The notes below the pieces were generated by a model. It had not been told where the DNA came from. It worked only from the letters and a program-made list of their open reading frames with translations, and did no database searches. Shown here in pieces: positions 47,366 through 59,953 of a stretch of DNA of 64,000 bases (positions are counted from its first letter, which is position 1; the number at the start of each line of letters is the position of its first letter). The position numbers were made by a program, and so were the translations under genes. Source of the stretch: Ramlibacter agri (GTDB lineage Bacteria > Pseudomonadota > Gammaproteobacteria > Burkholderiales > Burkholderiaceae_C). The stretch spans positions 248,001 through 312,000 of the forward strand of contig NZ_JABBFX010000001.1 in NCBI RefSeq assembly GCF_012927085.1. The letters run 5' to 3'.

Positions 47366-48243
47366 GCGGCCGGCACGCGTTCGTCCAGCGCCCGCGCGCA
47401 GGCGGCGCCGAACAGCAGCACCGAGGCGGAGAAGTAGATCCACATCAGCAGCACCACCAGCGAGCCGGCGGCGCCATAGGCCGACACCACCGCCGCCTTC
47501 GACAGGTAGGCTGTCAGCAACTGCCGGCCGATCGTGAACAGGATGGCGCCGATGCAGCCGCCGGCCACCAGGCAGCGCATGCGCGGCTGGGGGCCGCCGG
47601 ACAAACGCATCAGGCCGGTGAAGAGCGCGGCGCAGATGATGAAGGCGACGGCCTCGTTCAGGATGCGCAGCAGCCACTCCAGCAGCGGCCGGTCGCCGGC
47701 CCAGCCCGAGAACATGGACAGCAAGGTGGAGACCACCAGCGAGATCAACAGCAGGAAGCCGAACACGAGGATGTAGCCCACGCCGCGCAGCCGCAGCGCG
47801 GCGGCGTAGCGGAAGCCGGCCGAGCGGGGCAGCGGCGCACGGCCTTCGGTCCAGACCTTCTCGAGCGCCTGCTGCAGTTCGTTGAAGACGCCGGTGGCGC
47901 CGGACAGCAGCACGACGAATCCGACGATGCTGGCGACCAGGCCTTGCGACCCCTGGGTCGAATTGCGCATGGCGTCGGCCAGCAGGCTGGCGCCGCGCTC
48001 GCCGATGATGCCGCCGATCTCGTGCACCAGCCCTTGCTCCAGGACCGCCCGGTCCATCCACCAACCGAGCAGCGCCACGATGGCCAGCAGCAGCGGCGCC
48101 AGGCTCAGGATGCCGTAGAAGGACATCGCCGCGCTCATGGTGGTGCCGCCGGCGCCGCTCCACAGCGAGCCGGCCCGGAAGAGCGGATCCAGGATGTGCG
48201 CCGGCCCCTGCAACCAGCGCGGAAGCTTGTCCTGCCAGGCCAT
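47272..48243 (-). CDS. YihY/BrkB family membrane protein
   Basis: This is a 323-residue inner-membrane protein with six hydrophobic segments. Typical BrkB blocks are TMSAAMSFYGILSLAPLLLA, EQGLVHEIGGIIGERGASLL, FNELQQALEKVWTEGR and the late SKAAVVSAYGAAGSLVVLLM. Its Ser/Ala-rich C-terminal tail (about residues 292-323) is encoded in the antisense of the MFS 3' end and looks non-conserved, so it may be an accidental extension. An upstream ATG at 48255 is equally possible because neither has a clear ribosome site. Function unknown; once proposed to be a ribonuclease or serum-resistance factor. Confidence 0.85.
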   Translation of the reverse strand: MAWQDKLPRWLQGPAHILDPLFRAGSLWSGAGGTTMSAAMSFYGILSLAPLLLAIVALLGWWMDRAVLEQGLVHEIGGIIGERGASLLADAMRNSTQGSQGLVASIVGFVVLLSGATGVFNELQQALEKVWTEGRAPLPRSAGFRYAAALRLRGVGYILVFGFLLLISLVVSTLLSMFSGWAGDRPLLEWLLRILNEAVAFIICAALFTGLMRLSGGPQPRMRCLVAGGCIGAILFTIGRQLLTAYLSKAAVVSAYGAAGSLVVLLMWIYFSASVLLFGAACARALDERVPAAQRGSSARLWAATSASAQSTPAASSSSSPQR

Positions 48244-48294
48244 GCGCGCAAGCATGCGCGCCGGCCGGGCTGAAGTCTGTCGGAAGAACCCCGA

Positions 48295-48747
48295 TTACAG
48301 GGCAGTGACGTGGTCCTTGTGGACCTTGACGATCTCGCCGGTCTTCCAGCCGGGTTGCGCGGCCTGCTCGAAGCTGCGGACGGTGCCGTTCTTCATCTGC
48401 ACCTTGGTCACCCAGACTTCCTTGCTGGTGACGTGCTTCTGCACTTCGTTGCCTGCGAAACCGCCCGCAACGGCGCCACCCACGGTGGCGAGCGTCTTGC
48501 CGGTGCCGCCGCCGAACTGGTTGCCGACCAGGCCGCCGACCACGGCGCCGCCCACGATGCCGACGGCGCCGCCTTCACCCTTGCGCTTTTCCTTGACGAC
48601 GGCGGTCACGGCCGCGCAGTCGTCGCAGGAAGCGTGCAGCTTCTTGGCGATGCCGGGCGGCAGGCCGTGGGGGTTGCCTTCGGCCTGGGCGGCGAAGGCG
48701 GTGGCGGCCGTAGCGATGACCACGAGAGCGATTGCGAACTTGTTCAT
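48295..48747 (-). CDS. Glycine-zipper 2TM domain protein
   Basis: This is a 150-residue exported protein. A signal peptide (MNKFAIALVVIATAATAFAA) is cleaved before a Cys-containing segment (ASCDDCAAVTAVVKEKRKGE). The glycine-zipper region GAVGIVGGAVVGGLVGNQFG, then VGGAVAGGFAGNEVQKHV, is like SlyB/Rickettsia 17-kDa antigens. No lipobox is visible, unlike SlyB. It is probably located in the periplasm or outer membrane and affects envelope integrity (inference). AAGGAG lies before the start. It is downstream of metH on the same strand but separated by 85 bases. Confidence 0.85.
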   Translation of the reverse strand: MNKFAIALVVIATAATAFAAQAEGNPHGLPPGIAKKLHASCDDCAAVTAVVKEKRKGEGGAVGIVGGAVVGGLVGNQFGGGTGKTLATVGGAVAGGFAGNEVQKHVTSKEVWVTKVQMKNGTVRSFEQAAQPGWKTGEIVKVHKDHVTAL

Positions 48748-48832
48748 GGGGGGACTCCTTCTCCTTGTTTCCCTTCAACGGCTGAGGTTAGCCGCGCGGG
48801 GACCGCCCAAGCTCAACAATTCGTGTCATTCG

Positions 48833-51556
<2,724 letters not shown>

Positions 51557-51649
51557 GCGCTCACCGTTGGTTGACAAGGGTGAGCGCGGTTGGGGTCCAT
51601 CTCAAGCCTGACGTCGGGGCCCACCCCATCCGCTGCAGCGCTCCTTGAG
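51557..51649 (-). promoter_or_regulatory. S-adenosylhomocysteine (SAH) riboswitch with expression hairpin
   Basis: On the minus strand the P1 stem CTCAAG (51649-51644) pairs with CTTGAG (51606-51601). The diagnostic GGAGCGCTGC and CAGGCTTGAG are both present. GAGCGC can form the pseudoknot with GCGCTCA (51587-51581). These are the conserved elements of the SAH riboswitch (RF01057). GCGCTCACC (51587-51579) can alternatively pair with GGTGAGCGC (51565-51557), which sits directly before the metH ATG and includes the ribosome site. SAH binding would use GCGCTCA in the pseudoknot and free the ribosome site, an ON switch. Confidence 0.9.
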
Positions 51650-51668
51650 CAGGACCGGATTTTACGCG

Positions 51669-53060
51669 CTACGGCGCCAGCTTGTTCTTGTAGACCTTCC
51701 CGTCCTTCATGATCACCAGGAAGTTGCGCTCGGGGTCGGCCACCAGGTTGATGTCCTTCAGCGGGTCGCCGTCGACCAGCAGCAGGTCGGCCAGCGCCCC
51801 GTTCTGCACCACGCCGAGCTTGCCGGGATACGGGTTGCGCGGGCCCGACAGCGCGAGCATTTCGCCGGTATTGGCAGTGGCCTGGTTCAGGATCTCGACG
51901 TTGCTGAACCACTTGGCCAGCTTGGGCAGCTGCGCGCCCTGGCGCGTTGCCAGCTGGGCGTCGAACAGGATGTCGGTCCCGAAGACGGTCTTGATCTTGT
52001 ACTTCTTGGCGAAGGTGTAGATGCGGTCCGTGCCTTCCAGCACCTGGCGCAAGCGCGCGTACTGGGGCGAACCCGGCGGCATGCGCGGGATGTCCTCGTC
52101 GTCCAGGAAGGGCTGGGTGCTGAGCCAGATGCCCTTCTGCGCCATCAGCTGCGCGGTCGGCTCGTCGATCAGGTGGGCATGCTCGATCACCTTGACGCCG
52201 GCGGCGATGGCGCGCTGGGCGGCGACCGACGTGTAGGCATGGACGGCGACGTAGGTGCCGTAGTTCTCCGCCGCTTCGACGGCGGCCCGCAGCTCGGGCT
52301 CGGTGAAGGTGGAGACGTCGATCGGGCTGTGCGGCGAGGCGACGCCGCCGCCGGCCATCAGCTTGATCTGCGAAGCGCCCTGGGCCAGCTGCTCGCGCGC
52401 GCGCAGGCGCACTTCGTCGGGGTTGTCGGCGATCATGGCGGCGCCGACCTGCTCGATGTGGCTCTGGCCGCTGCCGGTGCGCGGCAGCTCGGTCAGCGAG
52501 CGGAAGTCGCCGTGGCCGCCGGTGGTGGTGATCATCGCGCCCGAGGGGTAGATGCGCGGCCCCGGCAGGAGGCCCGCATCGATGGCCTGCTTCAGGCCGA
52601 AGGACGGGCCGCCCATGTCGCGCACGGTGGTGAAGCCGCGCATGAGCGTGGCCGTGGCCTCGGCGCCCGCCATCAGGGTGAAGTAGCCGAAGTCGCCGGT
52701 GATCATCTCCGCGGGCGTCGGCCGCACGAACATCGTGTGCCAGTGGGCATCGATGAGGCCGGGCATCAGGGTGCGGCCGCCGCCGTCGATGCGCGTGACC
52801 CGGCCCAGCCCCTCGGTCGGGATCGCGCCGGTGGAGATCGTGCGGATGACGTTGCCGACCACCAGCACGTTCGAGGGTGCCGACAGGGTAGGCGCCCCGG
52901 TGAACACGCGCACGTTGGTGAAGAGCACCCCACTCTCGCCGGGTGGGGCCGCCGGCGCCGCGGCTTGCTGCGCGTGGATCCAGCCAGTCGCCAGGACCGC
53001 GACCAGCGCCGTCAGCAGCAGCAGCCAGCGCTGCCAGACGGTGCGGGAAAAAGTGTTCAT
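51669..53060 (-). CDS. Secreted metal-dependent amidohydrolase
   Basis: This is a 463-residue amidohydrolase-superfamily enzyme. A signal peptide (TVWQRWLLLLTALVAVLATG, about residues 7-26) places it outside the cytoplasm. The metal motif is PGLIDAHWHTMF, with further ligand candidates His in YVAVHAYTS and in KVIEHAHLID, and Asp in TVFGTDILF. The C-terminal ADLLLVDGDPLKDINLV is characteristic of imidazolonepropionase/prolidase-like members. It is convergent with nothing and starts the strand before metH, 112 bases upstream of it, so metH may be partly read through. Substrate unknown. Confidence 0.9.
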   Translation of the reverse strand: MNTFSRTVWQRWLLLLTALVAVLATGWIHAQQAAAPAAPPGESGVLFTNVRVFTGAPTLSAPSNVLVVGNVIRTISTGAIPTEGLGRVTRIDGGGRTLMPGLIDAHWHTMFVRPTPAEMITGDFGYFTLMAGAEATATLMRGFTTVRDMGGPSFGLKQAIDAGLLPGPRIYPSGAMITTTGGHGDFRSLTELPRTGSGQSHIEQVGAAMIADNPDEVRLRAREQLAQGASQIKLMAGGGVASPHSPIDVSTFTEPELRAAVEAAENYGTYVAVHAYTSVAAQRAIAAGVKVIEHAHLIDEPTAQLMAQKGIWLSTQPFLDDEDIPRMPPGSPQYARLRQVLEGTDRIYTFAKKYKIKTVFGTDILFDAQLATRQGAQLPKLAKWFSNVEILNQATANTGEMLALSGPRNPYPGKLGVVQNGALADLLLVDGDPLKDINLVADPERNFLVIMKDGKVYKNKLAP

Positions 53061-53199
53061 CTGAATTTCCCCTGAGCGGTCGGGGAGCATCGCGCCGCCG
53101 CTCGGGCCCAGCCATTGGACCTTGGTACCTATGTCCAGGCCGCCCTATCCGGCCCGCACGGCGCGACATTTGTTGCGCGCTCCGGCTTGACCACGGGGC

Positions 53200-53216
53200 C
53201 TTAAGTGCCTCTTAAG
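53200..53216 (+). promoter_or_regulatory. PmrA-type box (CTTAAG-N5-CTTAAG)
   Basis: Two exact CTTAAG hexamers separated by TGCCT lie 48 bases before the GT2 start. PmrA/BasR binds direct hexamers of the form YTTAAK-N5-YTTAAK; here both are ideal and the spacing is exact. The downstream genes are of a lipid A modification type, fitting PmrA regulons. Which response regulator of this organism binds is not shown; none with obvious PmrA identity is in the window. Confidence 0.65.
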
Positions 53217-53264
53217 TTCCTTCCGCGACACTCGCCACCGAGCACAGCGCAGGAGGCGCAAGCA

Positions 53265-54281
53265 ATGAACACCGTCCGCGACCGCATCCCGGTGTCGCAG
53301 CTGCAGGACGCACCGGATCCGTCCGACCGCAGCGGCCCGATGTCCCTCTCCCTCATCATTCCCTGCCGCAACGAGGCGCGCAACCTGGCCGTGCTGCTGC
53401 CGCAGCTGTGCCAGTGGCTGCCGCGCCTGGCGGCGCGCTGGGAAGTGGTGCTCGTCGACGACGGCAGCACCGACGACACCAGCAAGGTGATGGCCGAGTG
53501 GGCGCGCCTGCCAGGCTTCCGCGCGCTGCAGCTGTCGCGCAATTTCGGCAAGGAAGCGGCGCTGACGGCCGGCCTGGAAGCCGCCGCCGGCGACGTCGTC
53601 GTGATGATGGACGCCGACCTCCAGCATCCGCCCGCGCTGGTGGAGGAGATGATCGCCCGCTGGCGCGAAGGCGCCGACGTGGTCTACGCCATCCGCGAAA
53701 GCCGCGAGGACGAGCCGGCCTTCAAGCGCATCGGCACGCGCATGTTCTACAAGCTGCTGAACCAGTTCCACCGCTTCGAGGTGCCGGAAGGCGCGGGCGA
53801 CTTCCGCCTGCTCGATCGCCAGGCCGTCAACGCGCTGCTGGCGCTGCCGGAGCGCAACCGCTTCATGAAGGGCCTGTACGCCTGGATCGGCTTCAAGGCC
53901 GTGCCCCTGCCCTACATGCCGGCGCCGCGCGCCCACGGCCGCACGCACTTCAGCAAGCGCAGCCTGTTCCGCCTGTCCATCGACGGCCTGACGGCCTTCG
54001 CCAACTGGCCGCTGCGCATCGTCGGGGCGCTGGGCGTGCTGCTCGCGCTGGCGTCCTTTGCCTACGGCGGCTACCTCACCTTCCTGTACATGCTGTACGG
54101 GCACAACATCTCGGGCTGGACCACGATCGTGGTGGCGCTGATGCTGTTCTCCGGCGTGCAGATGATCTTCCTCGGGATCATCGGCGAGTACATCGCCCGC
54201 ATCTTCGAGGAAGTGAAAGGCCGCCCGCTTTACCTGGTGCGGCGTGAACTCGGACAGGGCCTGGCGGCACAGACACGGTGA
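53265..54281 (+). CDS. GT2 glycosyltransferase (ArnC/DPM1-like)
   Basis: This is a 338-residue membrane-bound glycosyltransferase of the polyprenyl-phosphate sugar transferase type. The GT-A core begins LSLIIPCRNEARNLAVLLPQ, with VVLVDDGSTDDTSKVM and the DxD region VVMMDADLQHPPALVEEM. SRNFGKEAALTAGLE and GAGDFRLLDRQAV are conserved. Two C-terminal helices follow (ALGVLLALASFAYGGYLTFL, MLFSGVQMIFLGIIGEYIA). Start at ATG 53265 behind AGGAGG. The stop overlaps the ArnT-like gene start (GTGA). Probable function: loading of a hexosamine onto undecaprenyl phosphate. Confidence 0.92.
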   Translation: MNTVRDRIPVSQLQDAPDPSDRSGPMSLSLIIPCRNEARNLAVLLPQLCQWLPRLAARWEVVLVDDGSTDDTSKVMAEWARLPGFRALQLSRNFGKEAALTAGLEAAAGDVVVMMDADLQHPPALVEEMIARWREGADVVYAIRESREDEPAFKRIGTRMFYKLLNQFHRFEVPEGAGDFRLLDRQAVNALLALPERNRFMKGLYAWIGFKAVPLPYMPAPRAHGRTHFSKRSLFRLSIDGLTAFANWPLRIVGALGVLLALASFAYGGYLTFLYMLYGHNISGWTTIVVALMLFSGVQMIFLGIIGEYIARIFEEVKGRPLYLVRRELGQGLAAQTR

Positions 54282-55816
54282 AGAAATTCCTGCAAGTTTC
54301 CTGGGCGCCGCTGGCGCTCGCCATCGCCTGGCTGGCGTTCACCATCTGGGCGCGGCCGCTGGCCGTGCCGGACGAAGGCCGCTACGTCGGCGTGGCCTGG
54401 CACATGCTCACCAGCGGCAACTGGCTGGTGCCCGAGCTCGATGGCCTGCCCTACTTCCACAAGCCGCCGCTGTTCTACTGGATCACGGCCGGCGCGCTGG
54501 GCCTGTTCGGCCCGCATGAATGGGCGGCGCGGCTGGCGCCGCTGGCAGGCGCAACGCTCGGCGCGGTGTCGCTGTTCCTGTTCGCGCGCCGCTGGTTCGG
54601 CGAGCGCGAGGCCCGGCTGGCATTGCTGGCGCTGGTGACGCAGCCGCTGTTCTTCCTGGGCGGCCAGTACGCCAACCTGGACATGCTGGTGGCCGGCTGC
54701 ATCACCGCCACCGTGCTGGCTGTCGCACACGCGGCGCTGGTGCAGGAGCAAGGGCAGCGCGCGTCCGGCGCGCTGGCGGCCGGTTACCTGTTCGCTGCGC
54801 TGGGCGTCCTGGCCAAAGGCCTCATCGGCCTGGTGCTGCCCGGGCTGGTGATCGTGGCGTGGCTGCTGCTGCGCCGGCAATGGCGCGTGTTGCTGAAGCT
54901 GTTCTGGCTGCCGGGCATCGTGCTGTTCCTCGTGGTGGCCGGGCCCTGGTTCATCGCCATGCAGCAGCGCTTCCCGGAGTTCAACCACTACTTCTTCGTG
55001 GTGCAGCACTTCTCGCGCTTCGCCACCGCCGGCTTCAACAACAAGCAGCCCTGGTTCTTCTACGTCGTGGTGCTGGGCGTGCTGGCGCTGCCCTGGTCGG
55101 CCTGGATGCTGGCCGGCCTGCGGCGCGGCATGCTGGCCGAACCGGGCCGCGGCGCGCTGCGCCTGCTGCTGTGGGTGTGGCTGCTGGCGATCCTCGGCTT
55201 CTTCTCGCTGCCGGCCTCCAAGCTGGTGGGCTACATCTTCCCCGCCACCGTGCCGCTGGCCCTGCTGGCCGCGGACAGCTTCGTGCGCCGCGCCGGCAGT
55301 GCACGCGCCAACATGCTGTGGCGCGCCGGCGCCGCCGTGGCGGTGGTGGTGTGCGTGGCGGCGGTGGTGGGCGTGACGGTGGTCGCGCCCGGCTCCAACC
55401 TGGCGCTGGCCCGGGCCCTGCGCTCGCAGCTGCAGCCCGGCGACCAGGTGGTGTTCCTGCATGGCGCCTACTTCGACATGCCGTTCAACACGCGTCTCCG
55501 GGCGCCGGTGATGGTGGTGGACGACTGGGACGATCCCTCCGTCTACCAGCGCGACAACTGGCGCAAGGAGCTGGCGGACGCCGGCCACTTCGCGCCGGAC
55601 GAGGCCCGGCGCCTGCTGCGCAAGCCGGCGGAAGTGCCGCAGATCCTGTGCGGGCCCGCCGTCACCTGGGTGGTGGGCAGCGTCGATGAGGCTTCGCGCT
55701 ACGAGGCGCTGCGCGGCTCGCAGCAGGTGGCCACGGCCAAGAAGACGGCGCTATGGCGCGTCAAGCCGGGGACTTGCGCCGGAAAGCCCAGCGCGAACTC
55801 AGCAGATAAGTCATGA
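54278..55816 (+). CDS. GT39-type glycosyltransferase (ArnT/LgmA-like lipid A transferase)
   Basis: This is a 512-residue inner-membrane protein with 12-13 helices. The catalytic acidic residues are in the first periplasmic loop, ARPLAVPDEGRYVGVAWHML, followed by GNWLVPELDGLPYFHKPPLF (PMT family hallmarks). The C-terminal periplasmic domain begins near QLQPGDQVVFLHGAYFDMPF. ArnT-like enzymes transfer an aminosugar from undecaprenyl phosphate to lipid A phosphates. It starts with GTG overlapping the GT2 stop. Its last 56 bases overlap the gtrA gene on the opposite strand. Confidence 0.9.
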   Translation: MKKFLQVSWAPLALAIAWLAFTIWARPLAVPDEGRYVGVAWHMLTSGNWLVPELDGLPYFHKPPLFYWITAGALGLFGPHEWAARLAPLAGATLGAVSLFLFARRWFGEREARLALLALVTQPLFFLGGQYANLDMLVAGCITATVLAVAHAALVQEQGQRASGALAAGYLFAALGVLAKGLIGLVLPGLVIVAWLLLRRQWRVLLKLFWLPGIVLFLVVAGPWFIAMQQRFPEFNHYFFVVQHFSRFATAGFNNKQPWFFYVVVLGVLALPWSAWMLAGLRRGMLAEPGRGALRLLLWVWLLAILGFFSLPASKLVGYIFPATVPLALLAADSFVRRAGSARANMLWRAGAAVAVVVCVAAVVGVTVVAPGSNLALARALRSQLQPGDQVVFLHGAYFDMPFNTRLRAPVMVVDDWDDPSVYQRDNWRKELADAGHFAPDEARRLLRKPAEVPQILCGPAVTWVVGSVDEASRYEALRGSQQVATAKKTALWRVKPGTCAGKPSANSADKS

Positions 55817-56156
55817 TCGCCACGCCGACGAGGACCAGCGCCAGCAGCACGTCGTAGCGCACCGCGACGAAGTGCAGCAGGATCGCATAGCTGGACTCGT
55901 TGGCGAGGAAGCCGAGCAGCGAGATCAGGAAGAAGCGCGGCAGGGCATGCAGCACCGGCGTGCCATGGCCGCGGAAGGTCAGCAGCGACTGCCCGCAGAA
56001 CGACACGATGAAAGCAACGAGCCACCCGCCCACATTGGCCACCAGCGGCGCCCAGCCCAGGCGCTCGACGAGCAGCACCACCATGCCGAAGTGCACGGCA
56101 GCCGCGGTGCAGCCGACGAACACGAACCAGGCGAGCCGAATGACGGTGGCTTTCAT
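55761..56156 (-). CDS. GtrA-family membrane protein
   Basis: This is a 131-residue protein with four transmembrane helices (LAWFVFVGCTAAAVHFGMVV, PLVANVGGWLVAFIVSFCGQ, FFLISLLGFLANESSYAILL, YDVLLALVLVGVAIMTYLLS). GtrA proteins are thought to help flip undecaprenyl-linked sugars across the membrane. It is transcribed opposite to the transferases, and its 3' end overlaps the ArnT-like 3' end by 56 bases. The start lies 20 bases from the divergent deacetylase start. Context suggests flipping of the aminosugar-lipid. Confidence 0.88.
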   Translation of the reverse strand: MKATVIRLAWFVFVGCTAAAVHFGMVVLLVERLGWAPLVANVGGWLVAFIVSFCGQSLLTFRGHGTPVLHALPRFFLISLLGFLANESSYAILLHFVAVRYDVLLALVLVGVAIMTYLLSSRWAFRRKSPA

Positions 56157-56176
56157 GCGGTGCGGAGGCTGAAGCG

Positions 56177-56995
56177 ATGCGCGTGCTGGAACGCCGCATC
56201 GCGGTCTGCGTGGACGACTACGGCCTGGACGCCGGGGTCGACGAGGCGGTGCTGCGGCTCGCCGTGGCGGGACGCATCAGCGCCACCAGCTGCATGACCG
56301 GGGCGCCGCACTGGCAGGAGGGCGCGGCGCTGCTGCGCGAAGTGGCGCCTACGCGCTTCGACGCCGGCCTCCACCTGGACCTGACCGAACACCCCTTCGA
56401 CGCGCGCCTGCGCAAGCCGCTGGAGCAGTGGATTGCCCGCAGCTACCTGGGCCTGGTCCCGCGCGCCGCGCTGCGCGCCGAGATCGAACGCCAGCTCGAC
56501 GCCTTCGAGCAGGCGCTGGGCCGGGCGCCCGCCCACGTGGACGGCCACCAGCACGTCCACCAGCTGCCCTGGATACGCGGCACGCTGCTGGCGGTGCTGG
56601 AGGCGCGCTACCGCGGCGGCAGCCGGCCCTGGCTGCGCAGCACGCGCCGCACGGCGGGCGAGCCGGCCCGCAAGGCCTGGCTGATCGAGACGCTGGGCGG
56701 CCGCGCCTGGGCGCGGGCAGCCGCCGACAAGGGCTACAGGGTGAACAGGCATCTGCTGGGGGTGTATGACTTCCGCGGTGGGGCGGACCGCTATCTTGCC
56801 CTGTTGGCGGACTGGCTCGCCGCCAGCACCGACGGCGACCTGCTGATGTGCCATCCGGCGCTGGGTACACCGGTGACCGACCCGATCGCGCCGGCGCGGC
56901 GCAACGAGTACGAGGTGCTGGCCGGCCCGGAGTTCGCCGAGCTGCTGGCGCGGCTCGGCCTGCGGGTGGTGCCCTTCAGCCGGATGCCGGCCTAA
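56177..56995 (+). CDS. YdjC/ChbG-family deacetylase (NaxD/HpnK-like)
   Basis: This is a 272-residue carbohydrate deacetylase. Likely metal ligands are Asp13/Asp14 (VCVDDYGLD), His66 ([11 protein letters not shown]), and His124/His126/His128 in [11 protein letters not shown]. The C-terminal [18 protein letters not shown] is conserved. NaxD of Francisella and Acinetobacter removes the acetyl group from undecaprenyl-GalNAc for lipid A modification, and HpnK is a hopanoid-linked relative. The neighbouring GT2, ArnT-like and GtrA genes favour the NaxD role. GGAGG precedes the start. The stop overlaps the metH N-terminal gene end by 4 bases, convergent. Confidence 0.9.
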   Translation: MRVLERRIAVCVDDYGLDAGVDEAVLRLAVAGRISATSCMTGAPHWQEGAALLREVAPTRFDAGLHLDLTEHPFDARLRKPLEQWIARSYLGLVPRAALRAEIERQLDAFEQALGRAPAHVDGHQHVHQLPWIRGTLLAVLEARYRGGSRPWLRSTRRTAGEPARKAWLIETLGGRAWARAAADKGYRVNRHLLGVYDFRGGADRYLALLADWLAASTDGDLLMCHPALGTPVTDPIAPARRNEYEVLAGPEFAELLARLGLRVVPFSRMPA

Positions 56996-58038
56996 GCCGC
57001 GTCCTTGTAGAAGAACTCCCGCTTCACCGTGCGCGTGGGCAGCGGCTGCACCGCCTGCACGATGGCGCCGATGTGCTCCGGCGTCGTGCCGCAGCAGCCG
57101 CCGATGATGTTGACCAGCCCCTCGGCGGCGAACTCGCGCAGCAGGCGCGAGGTGTCTTCCGGCGTCTCGTCGAAGCCGGTCTCGCTCATGGGGTTGGGCA
57201 GCCCCGCGTTGGGGTAGCAGCTGATGAAGGTCTCGGGGGCGATCCGGTTCAGCTCCTGGATGTAGGGCCGCATCAGCGCGGCACCCAGGGCGCAGTTCAG
57301 GCCGATGGCCAGCGGCTGCGCGTGCCGCACGCTGTACCAGAAGGCGCTGACGGTCTGGCCGCTGAGGATGCGGCCGGAGGCATCGGTGACGGTGCCGCTG
57401 ATGATCACCGGCAGCCGCTCGCCGGTCTCGGCGAACACTTCCTCGATCGCAAACAGCGCCGCCTTGGCGTTGAGCGTGTCGAAGATGGTCTCCACCAGCA
57501 GCAGGTCGGCCCCGCCTTCCATCAGGCCTTCGACCTGCTCGTGGTAAGCCGCGCGCAGCTGCTCGAAATCGACGTTGCGCGCGCCGGGGTCGTTGACGTC
57601 CGGGCTGATGCTGGCCGTGCGCGGGGTCGGGCCCAGGGCGCCGGCCACGAAGCGCGGCTTGTCGGGCGTGGAGAACTTGTCGGCGGCCTGGCGCGCCAGC
57701 TTCGCCGCAGCGACGTTCATCTCGCGCGCCAGGTGGCCCAGGCCGTAGTCGTCCTGGGCGACCGAGTTGGCGCCGAAGGTGTTGGTCTCGATCATGTCGG
57801 CGCCGGACGCGAGGTAGCCCTCGTGGATGTCGCGGATCACGTCCGGGCGGGTCAGCACCAGCAGGTCGCTGTTGTTCTTCAGGTCTTTGGGGTGGTCCTT
57901 GAGGCGTTCGCCGCGGAAGTCCGCCTCGGTGAGCTTGAAGCGCTGGATCATGGTGCCCATGGCCCCGTCCAGGATGACGATGCGCTTTTCGAGCAGGCCC
58001 GGGAGGGCCTGGCCACGGGTATAGATCACAGGTTTCAT
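56992..58038 (-). CDS. metH: Cobalamin-dependent methionine synthase, homocysteine-binding module
   Basis: This is a 348-residue homocysteine S-methyltransferase domain equal to the first module of MetH. Seen are [40 protein letters not shown], and the zinc ligands: Cys in [12 protein letters not shown] and the paired Cys in [15 protein letters not shown] complete enzyme needs the 907-residue product at 48833-51556. The two halves are 5.4 kb apart on the same strand. Here no riboswitch is seen; only 57 bases separate this start from recQ. Stop at 56992 overlaps the deacetylase stop. Confidence 0.95.
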   Translation of the reverse strand: MKPVIYTRGQALPGLLEKRIVILDGAMGTMIQRFKLTEADFRGERLKDHPKDLKNNSDLLVLTRPDVIRDIHEGYLASGADMIETNTFGANSVAQDDYGLGHLAREMNVAAAKLARQAADKFSTPDKPRFVAGALGPTPRTASISPDVNDPGARNVDFEQLRAAYHEQVEGLMEGGADLLLVETIFDTLNAKAALFAIEEVFAETGERLPVIISGTVTDASGRILSGQTVSAFWYSVRHAQPLAIGLNCALGAALMRPYIQELNRIAPETFISCYPNAGLPNPMSETGFDETPEDTSRLLREFAAEGLVNIIGGCCGTTPEHIGAIVQAVQPLPTRTVKREFFYKDAA

Positions 58039-58095
58039 GGTCGGCCAATTCTAAGAACAAAGCGTTGAGCCCTCAGGCTCACCGACAATTCAGGC

Positions 58096-59949
<1,854 letters not shown>

Positions 59950-59953
59950 GTTG

